In this document: one piece after another, positions 7,782-18,059 of the stretch
Numbering within the stretch: position 1 is the stretch's first letter
Layout of the letters: every line of letters begins with the position of its first letter
Source of the DNA: Methylomarinum sp. Ch1-1
GTDB taxonomy: Bacteria > Pseudomonadota > Gammaproteobacteria > Methylococcales > Methylomonadaceae
Assembly: GCF_030717995.2 (NCBI RefSeq)
Contig: NZ_CP157743.1
Span: 3,126,501-3,190,500 of the forward strand
Direction of reading: 5' to 3'
DNA: 64,000 nucleotides
Made by a program: the position numbers and the translations under genes
The notes under the pieces: generated by a model
Told to the model about the DNA's origin: nothing
Database searches by the model: none
What the model saw: only the letters and a program-made list of their open reading frames with translations

Positions 7782-9133
7782 TCACGTAAGACGAATCCAT
7801 TGAGATACCTCAAACCAATGCGCTAACTGTCGGTCGGATCGTATTTCCTGTCCCATCAGGTTGATAAACCAACTGTTCGGATAGGCTCTCGTCACCGCTC
7901 GGGTTGCGGAAAGCGCCCACCGTTTCTTGTTGGAAAAGACCGTCTGGGCGGCTTGCTTTCGCGGTACGCCCCGTTTGACCAGGTTTCGATACAGATGCTG
8001 TTTCCGCTTCTGCTGACTCACCAGCCTCGCTCGTAATCGTCGCCGGATATGGGCTTCGATTTTCCTCAGCTGGGACGGGTATTGGGTCAAGCTGTAGTAG
8101 TTGGCCCAGCCCACGTACCACTGATTAAGGTCGGCCAGGGTGTGATTCAGCGTCTGATGGGTGCCTCGCGGCGTTAAGGCTTTGACTTTACTCATGGCCG
8201 TTTGCAGGGCTTTGTGCGCAATCGCCACCGTCCCGTCGACCACGGTAAAGCCTAAGAACTTTACCGCATCGGATTTAGCCACTTGGCTTTTCTCCCGGTT
8301 CACCTTCAGTTTCAGCTTGTTTTCGATGAATTGGCTGACTTTCTCCATCACTCGCTCCGCCGCCTTTTGCGACCCAACGAAAATGTTGCAGTCATCGGCA
8401 AACCGACAAAATTCCAGTCCGCGCTTTTCCAATTCCTGATCCAGTTCGTCCAGAACAATGTTGCTCAGCAAGGGCTTAACGGTCCGCCCTGCATCGCACC
8501 TTCCTTGTTGGGGTTGACGACGCCGTTGATCATCACGCCACTGCGCAGCATCATGCCGATCAAGCGCAAGATGCGTTTGTCGGCGATCCGTTGCCCCATC
8601 CGGCCAATCAGCCGGTCGTGGTGAATACGATCGAAGAACTTCGATAAGTCGATGTCCACCACATAGGGTTTACCGCTTTCCACGATCCGTTGCGCCGCTT
8701 GCACCGCTTGGTGTTGACTCCGTCCCGGACGAAAGCCATAGCTGTGCCCTGAAAAATGCGGATCAAAGATCGGTTCCAGCAACAATTTCAGGGTCGTCTG
8801 TACCACACGATCCCGCACCGTCGGTATGCCGAGCAGACGTACGCCCTTGCCGCCAGGCTTAGGTATTTCCACTCGGCGAACCGGCGAGGGTTGGTAAGTC
8901 CAATCCTGCAATTCCTGTTGCAGACGACTTAGCTCTTCGTCTAAACGGGCTTCAAAGTCGGCTATCGTGACCCCGTCAATGCCGGGTTTGCCTTTGTTCT
9001 TCTTCACCTGTTCAAATCCCGCACTCAAATACAACGTTGAGCACAGTTGGTCAAAGAGTCTTGGTTCCTCAATCAATCGGTCATGTTCGTTCATTTCACT
9101 TTTTTTCTCTCTCTTGCAATGGCCTTTCTTCAA
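7782..9133 (-). pseudogene. ltrA: Group II intron reverse transcriptase/maturase, frameshifted
   Basis: Two minus-strand frames make up one intron-encoded protein. The upstream part (8465-9133) has the RT fingers and palm (GIDGVTIADFE, IPTVRDRVVQ, YGFRPGRSQHQAV, VVDIDLSKFFDRI) and ends GAMQGGPLSPC then stop. The downstream part (7782-8471) resumes LSNIVLDELDQELEKRGLEF with the active site FADD (usually YADD), thumb, and maturase domain (TRAYPNSWF). Adding one T at about 8471 would restore GGPLSPLLSN, so a single-base deletion breaks the gene. There is no HNH endonuclease domain. A more likely start than the first Met is MNEHDRLIEE at 9094. A sequencing error cannot be excluded. Confidence 0.82.
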
Positions 9134-9739
9134 TCTCGCGCAATCGATTCGTTCACTGTTTACGACGCGAATAGTCGATTGCTCCTGTCAGGCTGATCTC
9201 AGACCCTCAGTTTATAATCAACGGCCATGGCCGCTTACGTGTTCCACCCTTCACCTCCAACTTCCTGTCACTGGTTCGATGTTTTTCCCTCAGCTATGTC
9301 ACCATAACCTCATCGGCATCGAACTTTACGATTACTACGGCTTCATCTGCAGACCCTCGGTTCATCACGTCAGCATTACTGCTGCGCTTAGGGCTTAAGG
9401 TGTCGCAGTTACACCGACCCGAAGCCGACGGCCCTTCACTGGGTAAGATAGTCAACTTTATCTCGGTCCACCTACCTTCAATACAACAGCAAGTTACGGT
9501 GAGAATATCGGACTTCGGTGGACGCGGGCACCTCATCCTCTTGCTGCCGCCTTACGAAGGTTCACTCTCGTTTAGGTGACCGATTCGGCTAGAGCTTCTT
9601 TCAGATTCCGCATTGGCTCTCGGTAACCGTGCTTCCCTGTTGGGTAGCTACCGGGAGTTTCTTTGGACACCCTTGCTTTCGCCTACTTCTTCCCTTCTCA
9701 CAGGGCAAAGGCTGGACTTTCACCAGCTAGCTGACTACC

Positions 9740-10555
9740 ATGCCAGTCACACCGCAAATCGTCATATTCGGCGCCTTATACCTGCTCTTCGGCAAAATTG
9801 TCGTCATCGGCTTCCTGGCCAGCATTCTGGCCGGCCTGGCCACCGGCGTCGGCGCCCTGCCGGCGCTGTTTTTCAAGGAAATCTCGCTATCGCTGTTCAA
9901 TGGCATGCTCGGCATGGCCGCCGGCGTGATGCTGGCCGCAACGGCATTCTCCCTACTGTTGCCCGGCATCGAGTACGGCGACCTGATCTGGCCGGGCAAT
10001 GGCTTATGGGTGGTCGCCGCCGGCATGCTGATCGGCGCTTATTTCCTGCACTATGCCGATGAAAAATTACCGCATCTGCATTTTGACACCGCGCCGGATA
10101 CTAGCCTGAATTCGATGCAGAAAATCTCCCTGTTTATTATCGCGATCACCATCCATAATTTTCCCGAAGGCATGTCGGTCGGGGTCAGTTTCGGAACCGG
10201 CGACATCAAAAACGGCATCGTGCTGGCGATCGCCATCGGCATGCAGAACATCCCCGAAGGCATGGCGGTCGCCTTGCCGCTGGTCGGACTGGGCTACAAC
10301 AAATGGAAAGCGGTCGGCATCGCCACGCTGACCGGACTAGTCGAACCGGTAGGCGGACTGTTGGGAATCACGATGGTCTCGGTGTTCTCGCCGATACTGC
10401 CAATCGCGATGGGGTTTGCCGCCGGCGCGATGTTGTTCGTCATCAGCGAGGAAATCATCCCGGAAACCCATGCCAACGGCCGTTCCCGAATCGCCACCTT
10501 CGCCCTGATGATCGGCTTCATTATCATGATGGCCTTGGAAAGATTACTAGGCTAA
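9740..10555 (+). CDS. ZIP-family metal transporter, main part (start codon from intron sequence)
   Basis: Divalent metal (zinc/iron) permease of the inner membrane. It has the ZIP signature segments HNFPEGMSVGVSF and NIPEGMAVALPL, and GLVEPVGGLLG, which line the metal path, and about eight membrane helices ending ALERLLG. Native sequence starts at 9753; the codons ATG CCA GTC ACA (9740-9751) belong to the intron's 5' end read in reverse. The truncated frame of 271 residues still contains the full set of helices (E. coli ZupT is 257 residues), so it could be functional if translated. No clear ribosome site precedes 9740. The original gene started at 7586. Confidence 0.78.
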   Translation: MPVTPQIVIFGALYLLFGKIVVIGFLASILAGLATGVGALPALFFKEISLSLFNGMLGMAAGVMLAATAFSLLLPGIEYGDLIWPGNGLWVVAAGMLIGAYFLHYADEKLPHLHFDTAPDTSLNSMQKISLFIIAITIHNFPEGMSVGVSFGTGDIKNGIVLAIAIGMQNIPEGMAVALPLVGLGYNKWKAVGIATLTGLVEPVGGLLGITMVSVFSPILPIAMGFAAGAMLFVISEEIIPETHANGRSRIATFALMIGFIIMMALERLLG

Positions 10556-10581
10556 AACCTTATCGCGATATCCAACTCTGC

Positions 10582-10670
10582 CTGTAGGAGCCCGGTGTAA
10601 AAGCGGGAGTCTGAAGCTACCGAACACTTACGCTTGACGCCCTCGTTCACGCCGTAGGCTGCTCCTACAG
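10582..10670. repeat. REP-like element with 10-bp terminal inverted repeats
   Basis: Begins CTGTAGGAGC and ends GCTCCTACAG, 89 bases, GC-rich between. It is the 3' neighbour of the ZIP gene and resembles bacterial REP units. The same GTAGGAGC core appears in the other repeat family (7256, 46514, 53867). Confidence 0.65.
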
Positions 10671-10682
10671 AATTATCGAATT

Positions 10683-10920
10683 CGATATGATGCCATTTCA
10701 CAGCTTTTATTTACCTCCTACTCACAATCATGGGTAGCTGAGCAGGCCGGGGATTGTAACCCCGGCCTGAAGCTTTCAATCCTATGCCAAACTAAAAACC
10801 AAAACGTTCGGGGCGGGTTGATTAACCCGCCCCGCCCAGAGGGATGACGCGCTATTTAACCAATGTGCTGGTTCAGGTATTTTTGAATGAGGGAGCCCTG
10901 CGATATGATGCCATTTCACA
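10683..10920 (+). repeat. Segment flanked by 20-bp direct repeats, with two GC-rich palindromes
   Basis: CGATATGATGCCATTTCACA occurs at 10683-10702 and 10901-10920. Between them lie a 10-bp-stem hairpin CAGGCCGGGG/CCCCGGCCTG (10743-10769) and the palindrome GGGCGGGTT/AACCCGCCC (10802-10838). Neither hairpin has a following T run, so they are not simple terminators. No gene lies between 10556 and 11046. Confidence 0.65.
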
Positions 10921-11046
10921 CCTTATTATTTAGACAAATATCTTATAATCAGCTGTTAACTTACAGTTTAGGATCAATAGTCGTTGTGCTCACTAGTCTA
11001 AGCTAATTGCTTTACAAGCAGATTCATTTTTTACCCGACCCAAATC

Positions 11047-11739
11047 ATGGACATCTTACAAGATATTGTTAATTTTCTGGCCTCACAACATTTTGCCCAA
11101 TTGTCGGCGACAACGCTGGCCAGCTTCACCCTGATAGCGGCCGCCGAAATCGGCGACAAAAGCCAATTGGTTTGTATGACCTTGGCCTCACGACACCGCG
11201 GTATGCCGGTCATCTGGGGCGCTATTGCCGCCTTTGTCTTGCTGAACACCTTGGCAGTCGTATTCGGCGCGGCGATCGCCAAATGGCTGCCGGAATATAT
11301 CGTCGCCGCAACCGTCGCCCTGTTATTTGCCGCCTTTGGCCTTCATGCGCTATTTAATTACGAGGACGAGGATGACGATGAAGAAGTCGTCGAGAAAAGC
11401 GGACATAGCATATTCTTCACGACCTTTTTATTGATCACCGTCGCCGAGTTCGGCGATAAGACGCAGCTCGCCGTCGTCGCCTTCAGCAGTACCGCCAATC
11501 CCTACGCCGTCTGGATTGGCTCGACACTGGCGCTGATCTTTACGTCGGCGTTGGGCGTCTGGGCCGGGCGCACGATCTTGCAAAAACTGCCGCTGTCTCT
11601 GCTGCATAAGATCAGCGGCATTATCTTCCTGATTCTGGCCGGCATCGCCGCAGTTCGCGCCTATGACGGCGTCATCGAAGCGATGAACCAAGGCGCTCTG
11701 CCTGATTTGAGCCGCTTCATCGAAAAGCTTGGACTTTAG
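11047..11739 (+). CDS. GDT1/TMEM165 (UPF0016) family cation transporter
   Basis: Inner-membrane protein of 230 residues with six to seven helices in two homologous halves. Each half has the family's signature: EIGDKSQL near residue 36 and EFGDKTQL near 136, the acidic residues that bind the cation. Characterised members move Ca2+ or Mn2+ (yeast Gdt1, human TMEM165, bacterial Mn2+ exporters). A charged loop DEDDDEEVVE separates the halves. Export of manganese is the likely role by family, not proven here. It is a single gene with flanking spacers. Confidence 0.85.
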   Translation: MDILQDIVNFLASQHFAQLSATTLASFTLIAAAEIGDKSQLVCMTLASRHRGMPVIWGAIAAFVLLNTLAVVFGAAIAKWLPEYIVAATVALLFAAFGLHALFNYEDEDDDEEVVEKSGHSIFFTTFLLITVAEFGDKTQLAVVAFSSTANPYAVWIGSTLALIFTSALGVWAGRTILQKLPLSLLHKISGIIFLILAGIAAVRAYDGVIEAMNQGALPDLSRFIEKLGL

Positions 11740-11850
11740 TAATCAAGGCATCGGACTTATAGACTATAGCGACCGTGACCTTGAATCGTCACGTGACCGC
11801 CGCAAAGAATAAATATCTTTTTGTTTGAATTCGCTTAGGCATCGGACTTA

Positions 11851-11873
11851 GACTATAGCTAAAGGCTATAGTC
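11851..11873. repeat. Perfect 9-bp palindrome upstream of gcvT
   Basis: GACTATAGC, loop TAAAG, GCTATAGTC, 26 bases before the gcvT start. Part of the left arm with preceding sequence (GGCATCGGACTTA...GACTATAGC) is also present at 11748-11770. It could be an operator, an mRNA hairpin or a small repeat. It has no T run. Confidence 0.5.
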
Positions 11874-11898
11874 ATTCATCAAAAACGAGAGGAATCCG

Positions 11899-12978
11899 GT
11901 GGCCGATCTCAAACAAACCGCGCTATACGACCTACACCGGGACCTGGATGCCAAAATGGTCTCGTTTGCCAATTACTCGATGCCGCTGCACTATGCCAAC
12001 GGCATCATCGCCGAGCATCGGCATTGCCGCAGCCATGCCGGATTTTTCGACATTTCCCACATGGGCCAATGTTTAATCACCGTCGATGACGCGGCGACGG
12101 CATTGGAAAAACTGCTTCCATCCATAATCGGCACTCTGCCCAGCGGCAAACAACGCTACACGGTACTGACCAATCACGAAGGCGGCATCATCGACGACAT
12201 CATCGTCAGTCGACTGGATCAAGATTACATGCTGGTGGTCAATGCCGGCTGTAAAGACAAAGACTATGCTCATCTGCAACAGCATCTAGGTCGGCATTTC
12301 CGCAGCCGACCCGATCAGGCTTTGTTCGCGCTGCAAGGTCCGGCCGCACAGCAAGTCATGCAGCAACTGGCGCCGTCCGCCTGTCGCTTGAAATTCATGC
12401 AGCTTTGCCGCACGTCGATCCACGACATCCCCTGCCTGATCAGCCGCAGCGGCTATACCGGTGAAGACGGTTTTGAAATTTCCGTCGCCAATGAATCGGC
12501 ATTGGAGCTGGCCAAATTAATCCTGTCGTTTGAGCCGGTTCAGCCGATTGGCCTAGGCGCCCGGGACAGTTTGCGACTGGAAGCGGGATTGAGCCTTTAC
12601 GGCCACGAACTCGATGAAAGCATCAGCCCGGTCGAGGCCGGCCTGAGTTGGGTGATCGACAAACAAAAACGGCAGTTTCTCGGCGCCGACATCATCCATC
12701 GACAACTACAACAGGGCGCCCCCAGGAAGCGAGTCGGCCTATTGATAGAAGGCAAGATTCCGGTACGGGAACACAGCGAAATCCACAACGATTCCGGGCA
12801 AAAGGTCGGCTACGTCACCAGCGGCGGCTTCTCCCCGACGTTGAAACAACCGATTGCGCTGGCGTTAATCGACCGTCGATTCGACCAGCAAAGCTGCTAT
12901 GCTTTAGTCAGAAACCGTCAGATTTCGATGCGGGTCACAACATTGCCTTTCGTTCCGCATCACTACCACAGGGGGTAA
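11899..12978 (+). CDS. gcvT: Glycine cleavage system aminomethyltransferase (T protein)
   Basis: Takes the aminomethyl group from the H-protein lipoyl arm and yields methylene-tetrahydrofolate and ammonia. 359 residues, the normal length. The N-terminus [20 protein letters not shown] and the folate-site stretch [20 protein letters not shown] identify it; the catalytic Asp of this family is the D of GARD. The start is GTG with GAGAGG 7 bases upstream. It sits 2 bases upstream of gcvP, a translationally coupled pair. gcvH, which usually lies between them, is not here. Confidence 0.95.
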   Translation: MADLKQTALYDLHRDLDAKMVSFANYSMPLHYANGIIAEHRHCRSHAGFFDISHMGQCLITVDDAATALEKLLPSIIGTLPSGKQRYTVLTNHEGGIIDDIIVSRLDQDYMLVVNAGCKDKDYAHLQQHLGRHFRSRPDQALFALQGPAAQQVMQQLAPSACRLKFMQLCRTSIHDIPCLISRSGYTGEDGFEISVANESALELAKLILSFEPVQPIGLGARDSLRLEAGLSLYGHELDESISPVEAGLSWVIDKQKRQFLGADIIHRQLQQGAPRKRVGLLIEGKIPVREHSEIHNDSGQKVGYVTSGGFSPTLKQPIALALIDRRFDQQSCYALVRNRQISMRVTTLPFVPHHYHRG

Positions 12979-12980
12979 TC

Positions 12981-15878
12981 ATGTCCACATCCCGCCCGAG
13001 TTTGCAGCAACTGGAAATGCGCGGCAACTTTATCCAGCGCCACATCGGCTCCAACCCGCAACAAGTCCAGGAAATGCTGGCCGAGCTGGGACTGGGAAAA
13101 CTCGATGACCTGATCGAACAAGCCATCCCCGACAACATACTCAATAGCGAACCGTTAAAACTGACCGGCACGATCAGCGAACGGGCGGTCATCAAATACC
13201 TGCGCAAGATGCGCAATCGCAACAAGGTGTTTACTTCGTTGATCGGCATGGGTTATTACGACACCATCATGCCGGCGGTGATCAAACGCAATGTGTTGGA
13301 AAATCCCGGCTGGTACACGGCCTACACCCCTTATCAGGCCGAGGTCAGCCAAGGCCGGCTGGAAGCCTTGCTGAATTTTCAGCAAATGATCTGCGACCTG
13401 ACCGGCATGGAACTGGCCAACGCCTCATTGCTCGACGAAGCGACGGCCGCCGCCGAAGCGATGACGATGGCCAGACGCCTGTCGAAAAGCCCTTCCAACC
13501 GCGTTTTCATCGACCAAAACTGCCATCCGCAAACCATTGCCGTGATGCAAACGCGGGCCCGCCCCTTCGGCTTCGATGTGGTGGTCGGCGACCCCTACCA
13601 GCAAGACCTTGAACGGCAGAAATTCTTTACCTTCTTGCTGCAATATCCCGGCTGTGACGGCGAAGTTCATGACTTAAGCGACATCGTCCGCATCGCTCAC
13701 CAGCAATCGGCGCTGGTCACGGTCGCCGCCGACTTGCTCAGCTTGGTGATATTGAAGTCACCTGGCTCCTTCGGCGCCGATATCGTGGTCGGCAATTCCC
13801 AGCGCTTCGGCGTTCCGATGGGCTATGGCGGGCCGCATGCGGCCTTCTTCGCCACCAAGGACGAATATAAGCGCAGCACGCCCGGACGCATCATCGGCGT
13901 CTCCAAGGACTGTCACGGTCAATATGCGCTGCGGATGGCGCTGCAAACCCGCGAACAGCATATACGCCGCGACAAGGCCACCAGCAACATCTGCACCTCA
14001 CAGGTATTGCTGGCGGTCATCGCCGGCTTTTACGCCATCTATCACGGCCCCCAAGGCCTGGCCCTGATCGCCGGACGGGTCCACCGCTACAGCCAAATCC
14101 TGGCGACAGGTTTACAAAGCATGGGCTATACGATTCTAAGCAGGCAGTTTTTCGACACCTTCGTCATCCACACCCCAGGAAGAGCCAAACGCATCGCCAA
14201 CAAGGCGCAGGAGGCGGAAATCAACCTGCGCATCATCGATGCCGATCACCTGGGCATTTCCCTCGACGAAACCAGCAATCGCGATCTGATCCGCAGCGTG
14301 TGGCGAATATTTTCCGGCCCCGCCGGCGATCAGCCCGATATCAACGCGCTCGATAAAACCATAGCCGAATGCCTGCCGCAACCATTGTTGCGCCAGGACG
14401 CCATCCTGCAGCATCCGGTGTTTGAACGCTATCATTCGGAAACCGAGATGATGCGCTATATGCGCAAACTGGCGCGCAAGGATATCGCGCTGGACCGCAG
14501 CATGATCCCGCTCGGCTCCTGTACGATGAAGCTGAATGCCGCCACCGAAATGCAGGCGCTGTCCTATCATGAGTTCAACGGCCTGCATCCGTTCGCGCCG
14601 CTGCACCAGACCTTGGGTTATCAGCAACTGATCGAAGAACTGGAGGATATGCTCTGCGACCTGACCGGTTTCGACGCCTTTTCCTTTCAACCGAACGCCG
14701 GTTCCCAGGGCGAATACACCGGCCTGCTGACGATCCGCAAATACCATCAGACAAACGGACAGGAGCAACGCAATATTTGCCTGATTCCGGCTTCGGCGCA
14801 CGGCACCAACCCGGCCAGCGCCGTGATGGCCGGTCTAAAAGTCGTGGTGCTGGACTGCGATGACAACGGCAACGTCAGCGTCGAGGATTTGCGGAACAAG
14901 GTCGCCGAACATCACGACACGCTGGCTGCGTTGATGATTACCTACCCGTCCACCCACGGCGTGTTCGAAGAGGCATTCCGGGAAATCTGCGACATCGTCC
15001 ACCAACACGGTGGGCAAGTCTATCTGGACGGCGCCAACTTCAACGCCCTGTTGGGCCTGAGCCGGCCCGGCAAGATCGGCGCCGATGTCGCCCATCTGAA
15101 TCTGCACAAAACCTTCAGCATTCCCCATGGCGGCGGCGGTCCCGGCGTCGGTCCGATCGGCGTCGGTCAACACCTGGCGCCCTATCTGCCTGAACACCCG
15201 GTCGTCAAAGGCGTCAATCCGCATAAAACCGAACACGGCACCGTTGGAACGGTCTCTGCGGCGCCTTGGGGTTCGGCCAGCATCCTAACCATTTCCTGGG
15301 CCTATATCGCGATGATGGGCGCTCACGGCTTGAAACAGGCCACCCTGAACGCCATCCTGAACGCCAATTATATTGCCCAGCGCCTGGCGCCGCATTATCC
15401 AGTCCTGTACACCGGCAAGAACAATCGGGTCGCTCATGAATGCATCATCGACTGTCGAGCCTTCAAACAAAGCTGCAATATCACCGTCGAAGACATCGCC
15501 AAACGCCTGATCGACTACGGTTTTCATGCGCCTACCGTGTCGTTTCCGGTCGCCGAAACGCTGATGATCGAACCGACCGAAAGCGAGGACAAGGGGGAAA
15601 TCGATCGTTTCTGCGAGGCGCTGATCGCAATCAGACAGGAAATCCGCGACATCGAAAGCGGCAAAGCCGACCCTGACAACAATGTGCTGCATAATGCGCC
15701 ACATAGTCACCGCCTATTATTGGAGGAATGGCAGATGCCCTATCCCAGAGTTCAGGCTTTCTTTCCAGGCAACAATCAGGATGACGACAAATATTGGCCG
15801 CCGGTCGGACGCATCGACAATGTCTACGGCGACCGCCACCTGCAATGCACCTGTCCGCCGCTATCCGACTATCAATGA
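12981..15878 (+). CDS. gcvP: Glycine dehydrogenase (decarboxylating), P protein
   Basis: PLP enzyme that decarboxylates glycine and loads the aminomethyl group on the H protein. 965 residues, a fused full-length P protein. The PLP lysine lies in [18 protein letters not shown] near residue 712; other marks are [10 protein letters not shown] and the N-terminal [20 protein letters not shown]. The start chosen is the ATG directly after the gcvT stop, with AGGGGG just upstream and partly inside gcvT; longer frames reaching into gcvT are not credible. In a methylotroph this pair may also handle one-carbon units for the serine cycle and purine synthesis. Confidence 0.96.
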   Translation: MSTSRPSLQQLEMRGNFIQRHIGSNPQQVQEMLAELGLGKLDDLIEQAIPDNILNSEPLKLTGTISERAVIKYLRKMRNRNKVFTSLIGMGYYDTIMPAVIKRNVLENPGWYTAYTPYQAEVSQGRLEALLNFQQMICDLTGMELANASLLDEATAAAEAMTMARRLSKSPSNRVFIDQNCHPQTIAVMQTRARPFGFDVVVGDPYQQDLERQKFFTFLLQYPGCDGEVHDLSDIVRIAHQQSALVTVAADLLSLVILKSPGSFGADIVVGNSQRFGVPMGYGGPHAAFFATKDEYKRSTPGRIIGVSKDCHGQYALRMALQTREQHIRRDKATSNICTSQVLLAVIAGFYAIYHGPQGLALIAGRVHRYSQILATGLQSMGYTILSRQFFDTFVIHTPGRAKRIANKAQEAEINLRIIDADHLGISLDETSNRDLIRSVWRIFSGPAGDQPDINALDKTIAECLPQPLLRQDAILQHPVFERYHSETEMMRYMRKLARKDIALDRSMIPLGSCTMKLNAATEMQALSYHEFNGLHPFAPLHQTLGYQQLIEELEDMLCDLTGFDAFSFQPNAGSQGEYTGLLTIRKYHQTNGQEQRNICLIPASAHGTNPASAVMAGLKVVVLDCDDNGNVSVEDLRNKVAEHHDTLAALMITYPSTHGVFEEAFREICDIVHQHGGQVYLDGANFNALLGLSRPGKIGADVAHLNLHKTFSIPHGGGGPGVGPIGVGQHLAPYLPEHPVVKGVNPHKTEHGTVGTVSAAPWGSASILTISWAYIAMMGAHGLKQATLNAILNANYIAQRLAPHYPVLYTGKNNRVAHECIIDCRAFKQSCNITVEDIAKRLIDYGFHAPTVSFPVAETLMIEPTESEDKGEIDRFCEALIAIRQEIRDIESGKADPDNNVLHNAPHSHRLLLEEWQMPYPRVQAFFPGNNQDDDKYWPPVGRIDNVYGDRHLQCTCPPLSDYQ

Positions 15879-15972
15879 AAACAGACGGTAAGATGCTGCC
15901 GACTCATCAATCGATATGGTGTCATAAGGCGGTTAAAGCGCAGCGGAATTAGACCCGCGCTCGCAGACCCTG

Positions 15973-17121
15973 CTACGCCTGATTGACGATCACCGATTCC
16001 GGCGTCAGTTTCAGCGCACAACGCCCTTCCAACAGACACTGCAGCTCCTCGCCGACCATGCTGTGGCGCCAGCCCTGCAACAAAGGATTGTCTTCATCGG
16101 CATAAATCAGCTTTTCCAAATCCTTACGGGTCGCCAAAACCACCGGGTTCAACGAATTTTGTTCCGCACGGATGCGAACTATCGCGGTTAACACGTCGAG
16201 CACCGCTTCCTGTTGTTGAGTTTTTTTCGGCGGCTTGCCGTTTTCATGTAACGGTTTCGGCGGATGTTGCTTGGCTTCATTAATCAAATCGCAAAGCACA
16301 TTGCCGTAACGCCTGACCAGCCGTTCATTGATATTGCGCACTTTTGCCAGTTCGGAGACCGTCGCCGGCTGCAACTTCGCCAACTCCAGCATCATATCGT
16401 CACGGATCAGCCAATTACGTGGTTTGTTCACCGACTGAGCGGTGCTTTCACGCCATTCGCTCAACGCTTGTATGATCGACAATTGTTTACCGGTCAGTTT
16501 ATTCTTTCCCTTGATTTTCAACCAAGCATTGGACGGGCTGATTTGGTAAAGCTCGGTATCATTAAGCTGTTTAAAGTCATTTTCCAGCCAATGCAGACGC
16601 CCCAGCTTTTCCAGCTGTTCGCACATGATTTGATAAATCTTACACAGATAAATCACGTCATCGGCGGCGTACTGAATCTGCGCCTCGCTTAAGGGACGCA
16701 CACTCCAATCGGTGCGGGTATGGGCCTTGCTGAGATTGATGTTCAGGAAATTCGAAACCAGCATCGCATAGCCTGGATTTTCCTGAAATCCCAGTAACGG
16801 CGCCGCTATCTGAGTATCGAAAACCGGCTCGGGCACCTTGCCGGTGAGTTGATAAAAAATCTCCAGATCCTGCCGACAGGAATGCAGCACCTTGGTGATC
16901 GTAGGCTGATAAATCGCATCGAATAACTTGTCCAGATCGGGTAACGCCAAAGGATCGATGCAGGCCACCCATTCCGGCGTCGCGATTTGCAGCAGGCAAA
17001 ACTGAGGGTAATAAGTCTTTTCCCTTAAAAACTCCGTGTCCAGTGCTATCCACGGCTCCTGTAAAATTTGCTGGCACAATGCATCCAGCTTTTCAGTGGT
17101 ATTAATGTATTGAATTGTCAT
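15973..17121 (-). CDS. rnd: Ribonuclease D
   Basis: 3'-5' exoribonuclease that trims tRNA precursors and structured RNAs. 382 residues. The DEDD exonuclease domain is at the N-terminus: DTEFLREKTYYPQ (motif I), HSCRQDLEIF (motif II) and YAADDVIYL (motif III). An HRDC domain follows (about 210-290). It converges with gcvP with 94 bases between. It is preceded upstream (17122-18059) by a repeat-filled region. Confidence 0.95.
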   Translation of the reverse strand: MTIQYINTTEKLDALCQQILQEPWIALDTEFLREKTYYPQFCLLQIATPEWVACIDPLALPDLDKLFDAIYQPTITKVLHSCRQDLEIFYQLTGKVPEPVFDTQIAAPLLGFQENPGYAMLVSNFLNINLSKAHTRTDWSVRPLSEAQIQYAADDVIYLCKIYQIMCEQLEKLGRLHWLENDFKQLNDTELYQISPSNAWLKIKGKNKLTGKQLSIIQALSEWRESTAQSVNKPRNWLIRDDMMLELAKLQPATVSELAKVRNINERLVRRYGNVLCDLINEAKQHPPKPLHENGKPPKKTQQQEAVLDVLTAIVRIRAEQNSLNPVVLATRKDLEKLIYADEDNPLLQGWRHSMVGEELQCLLEGRCALKLTPESVIVNQA

Positions 17122-17221
17122 AGTGTGCTAACAATAGCAGTTTTTTACCTTTTTGGCAGTAAAACTGTAAATCTCTCCCTTGCCCTAAGCCGCTTCCAGA
17201 CTAAGCTCAACCGCTGACTAG

Positions 17222-17757
17222 CACTCAGTCATGTTATACGACCGGTACTCGGTAGGCGCCAGCAATTCCTAGTTTGAGAATTTTTCTGGGCAGGACGGGG
17301 TTTGTAACTCCGACCTGCACGAAGATGCGGGTAGGGTGTGCTGACGATAGGAAGCGCACCGGTTTTTAATGCGCTTCACGCAGTTCAGCACATCCGCAGG
17401 AAGGCGACGCTGGACGACGATCGGTTTTACATGGGCATCTCAGTCGTAGCGTGGATTCGCCGCCAGGCAATCCGCCTGGATACCAATAACGGCCAATTTT
17501 GCCCCGGCGCGGGGTTTGGCGGCAATTCCCACTTTGGCGTTCAAAAAGGGCATGGGGTGTGTTTGGCGAGGATGTCGGCAGCAAGGATGCTGCCGTCAAG
17601 CCCCCAGGGATGGGTTTACCCAGCACCTAAATTCCATGGCTACTGGACTATATTTTACATTCCAGCATAATTTAGGTGCTGGGTGAACGGCGCTCCTCGA
17701 CAGACACACCCCATGCCCTAAACCCCGCAAAAATACTCAAATATATGGGAATTGCTG
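17222..17757 (+). repeat. Composite dispersed repeats upstream of rnd
   Basis: Contains ACTCAGTCATGTTATACGAC...GGTAGGCGCCAGCAATTCC (like 20069 and 54665), then a GCGCACC/GGTTTTTAATGCGCTTC unit shared with 7187 and 46440, then a CAATTCCCA...TGGGAATTGCTG element (17522-17757) whose arms GGCATGGGGTGTGTTTGGCG and CAGACACACCCCATGCCC pair over long range. A 67-bp element (17618-17684) is nested inside it. I see no gene in 17122-18059. Confidence 0.7.
17618..17684. repeat. 67-bp inverted-repeat element, copy 2 of 3
   Basis: ACCCAGCACCTAAATT at one end and AATTTAGGTGCTGGGT at the other with a ~35-base AT-rich centre. The same arms occur at 25754-25826 and 51263-51335. Non-coding. Confidence 0.8.
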
Positions 17758-17912
17758 GGGTTTGGCGGCTTGCTCCGCGAAGCCGCCCTACGTTGGCGGA
17801 TCCGTTGCGCTTTATCCACCCGATGCGGGTAGGGTGTGCTGACGATAGGAAGCGCACCGGTTTTTGATGCGCTTCACGTTGTTCAGCACATCCTACGCAG
17901 GAAGGCGACGCT
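17758..17912 (+). repeat. Dispersed repeat with GGCGGCTTGCTCCGCGAAGC unit
   Basis: The unit GGGTTTGGCGGCTTGC...GCGAAGCCGCCCTACG, then GGGTAGGGTGTGCTGACG and ATAGGAAGCGCACCGG, is the same family that forms arrays at 46160-46500 and 53930-54660. No reading frame here is convincing. Confidence 0.7.
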
Positions 17913-18059
17913 TGACGATTATATTGGCGGCAGGCGCCTTTATTTCGTGCAGTGGAGCAACGGCTTGCCGCATGAGCTTCTTTACTATCTCCCGACGAAC
18001 GGCTTGCAAAAAATTGCCATCGGGGATTAAATTGTATCCATCAACAGCCAGGAGTCAGC

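Larger units (their letters stand above)
7713..9752 (-). mobile_element. Group II intron (bacterial, ORF-containing), inserted antisense in the ZIP gene
   Basis: Read on the minus strand, the element starts GTGTGACTGGCATGG, a typical group II 5' end (GUGYG). It has about 620 bases of non-coding domains I-III, a reverse transcriptase frame (9133 to 7782), a domain V (7751-7780), a domain VI hairpin and an end at ...CTGACCCGAT. Length is about 2040 bases. The boundaries are supported independently by the restored host reading frame. The RT carries a frameshift, so the copy is probably not autonomous. Confidence 0.85.

Noticed and set aside
11740-11898. Glycine riboswitch before gcvT
   Set aside because: No conserved glycine-aptamer core could be found; only a 9-bp palindrome and short direct repeats are present.
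12648-12980. N-terminal extension of GcvP
   Set aside because: The extension lies in another frame of gcvT and has no P-protein likeness; the ATG at 12981 has a ribosome site and the right N-terminus.
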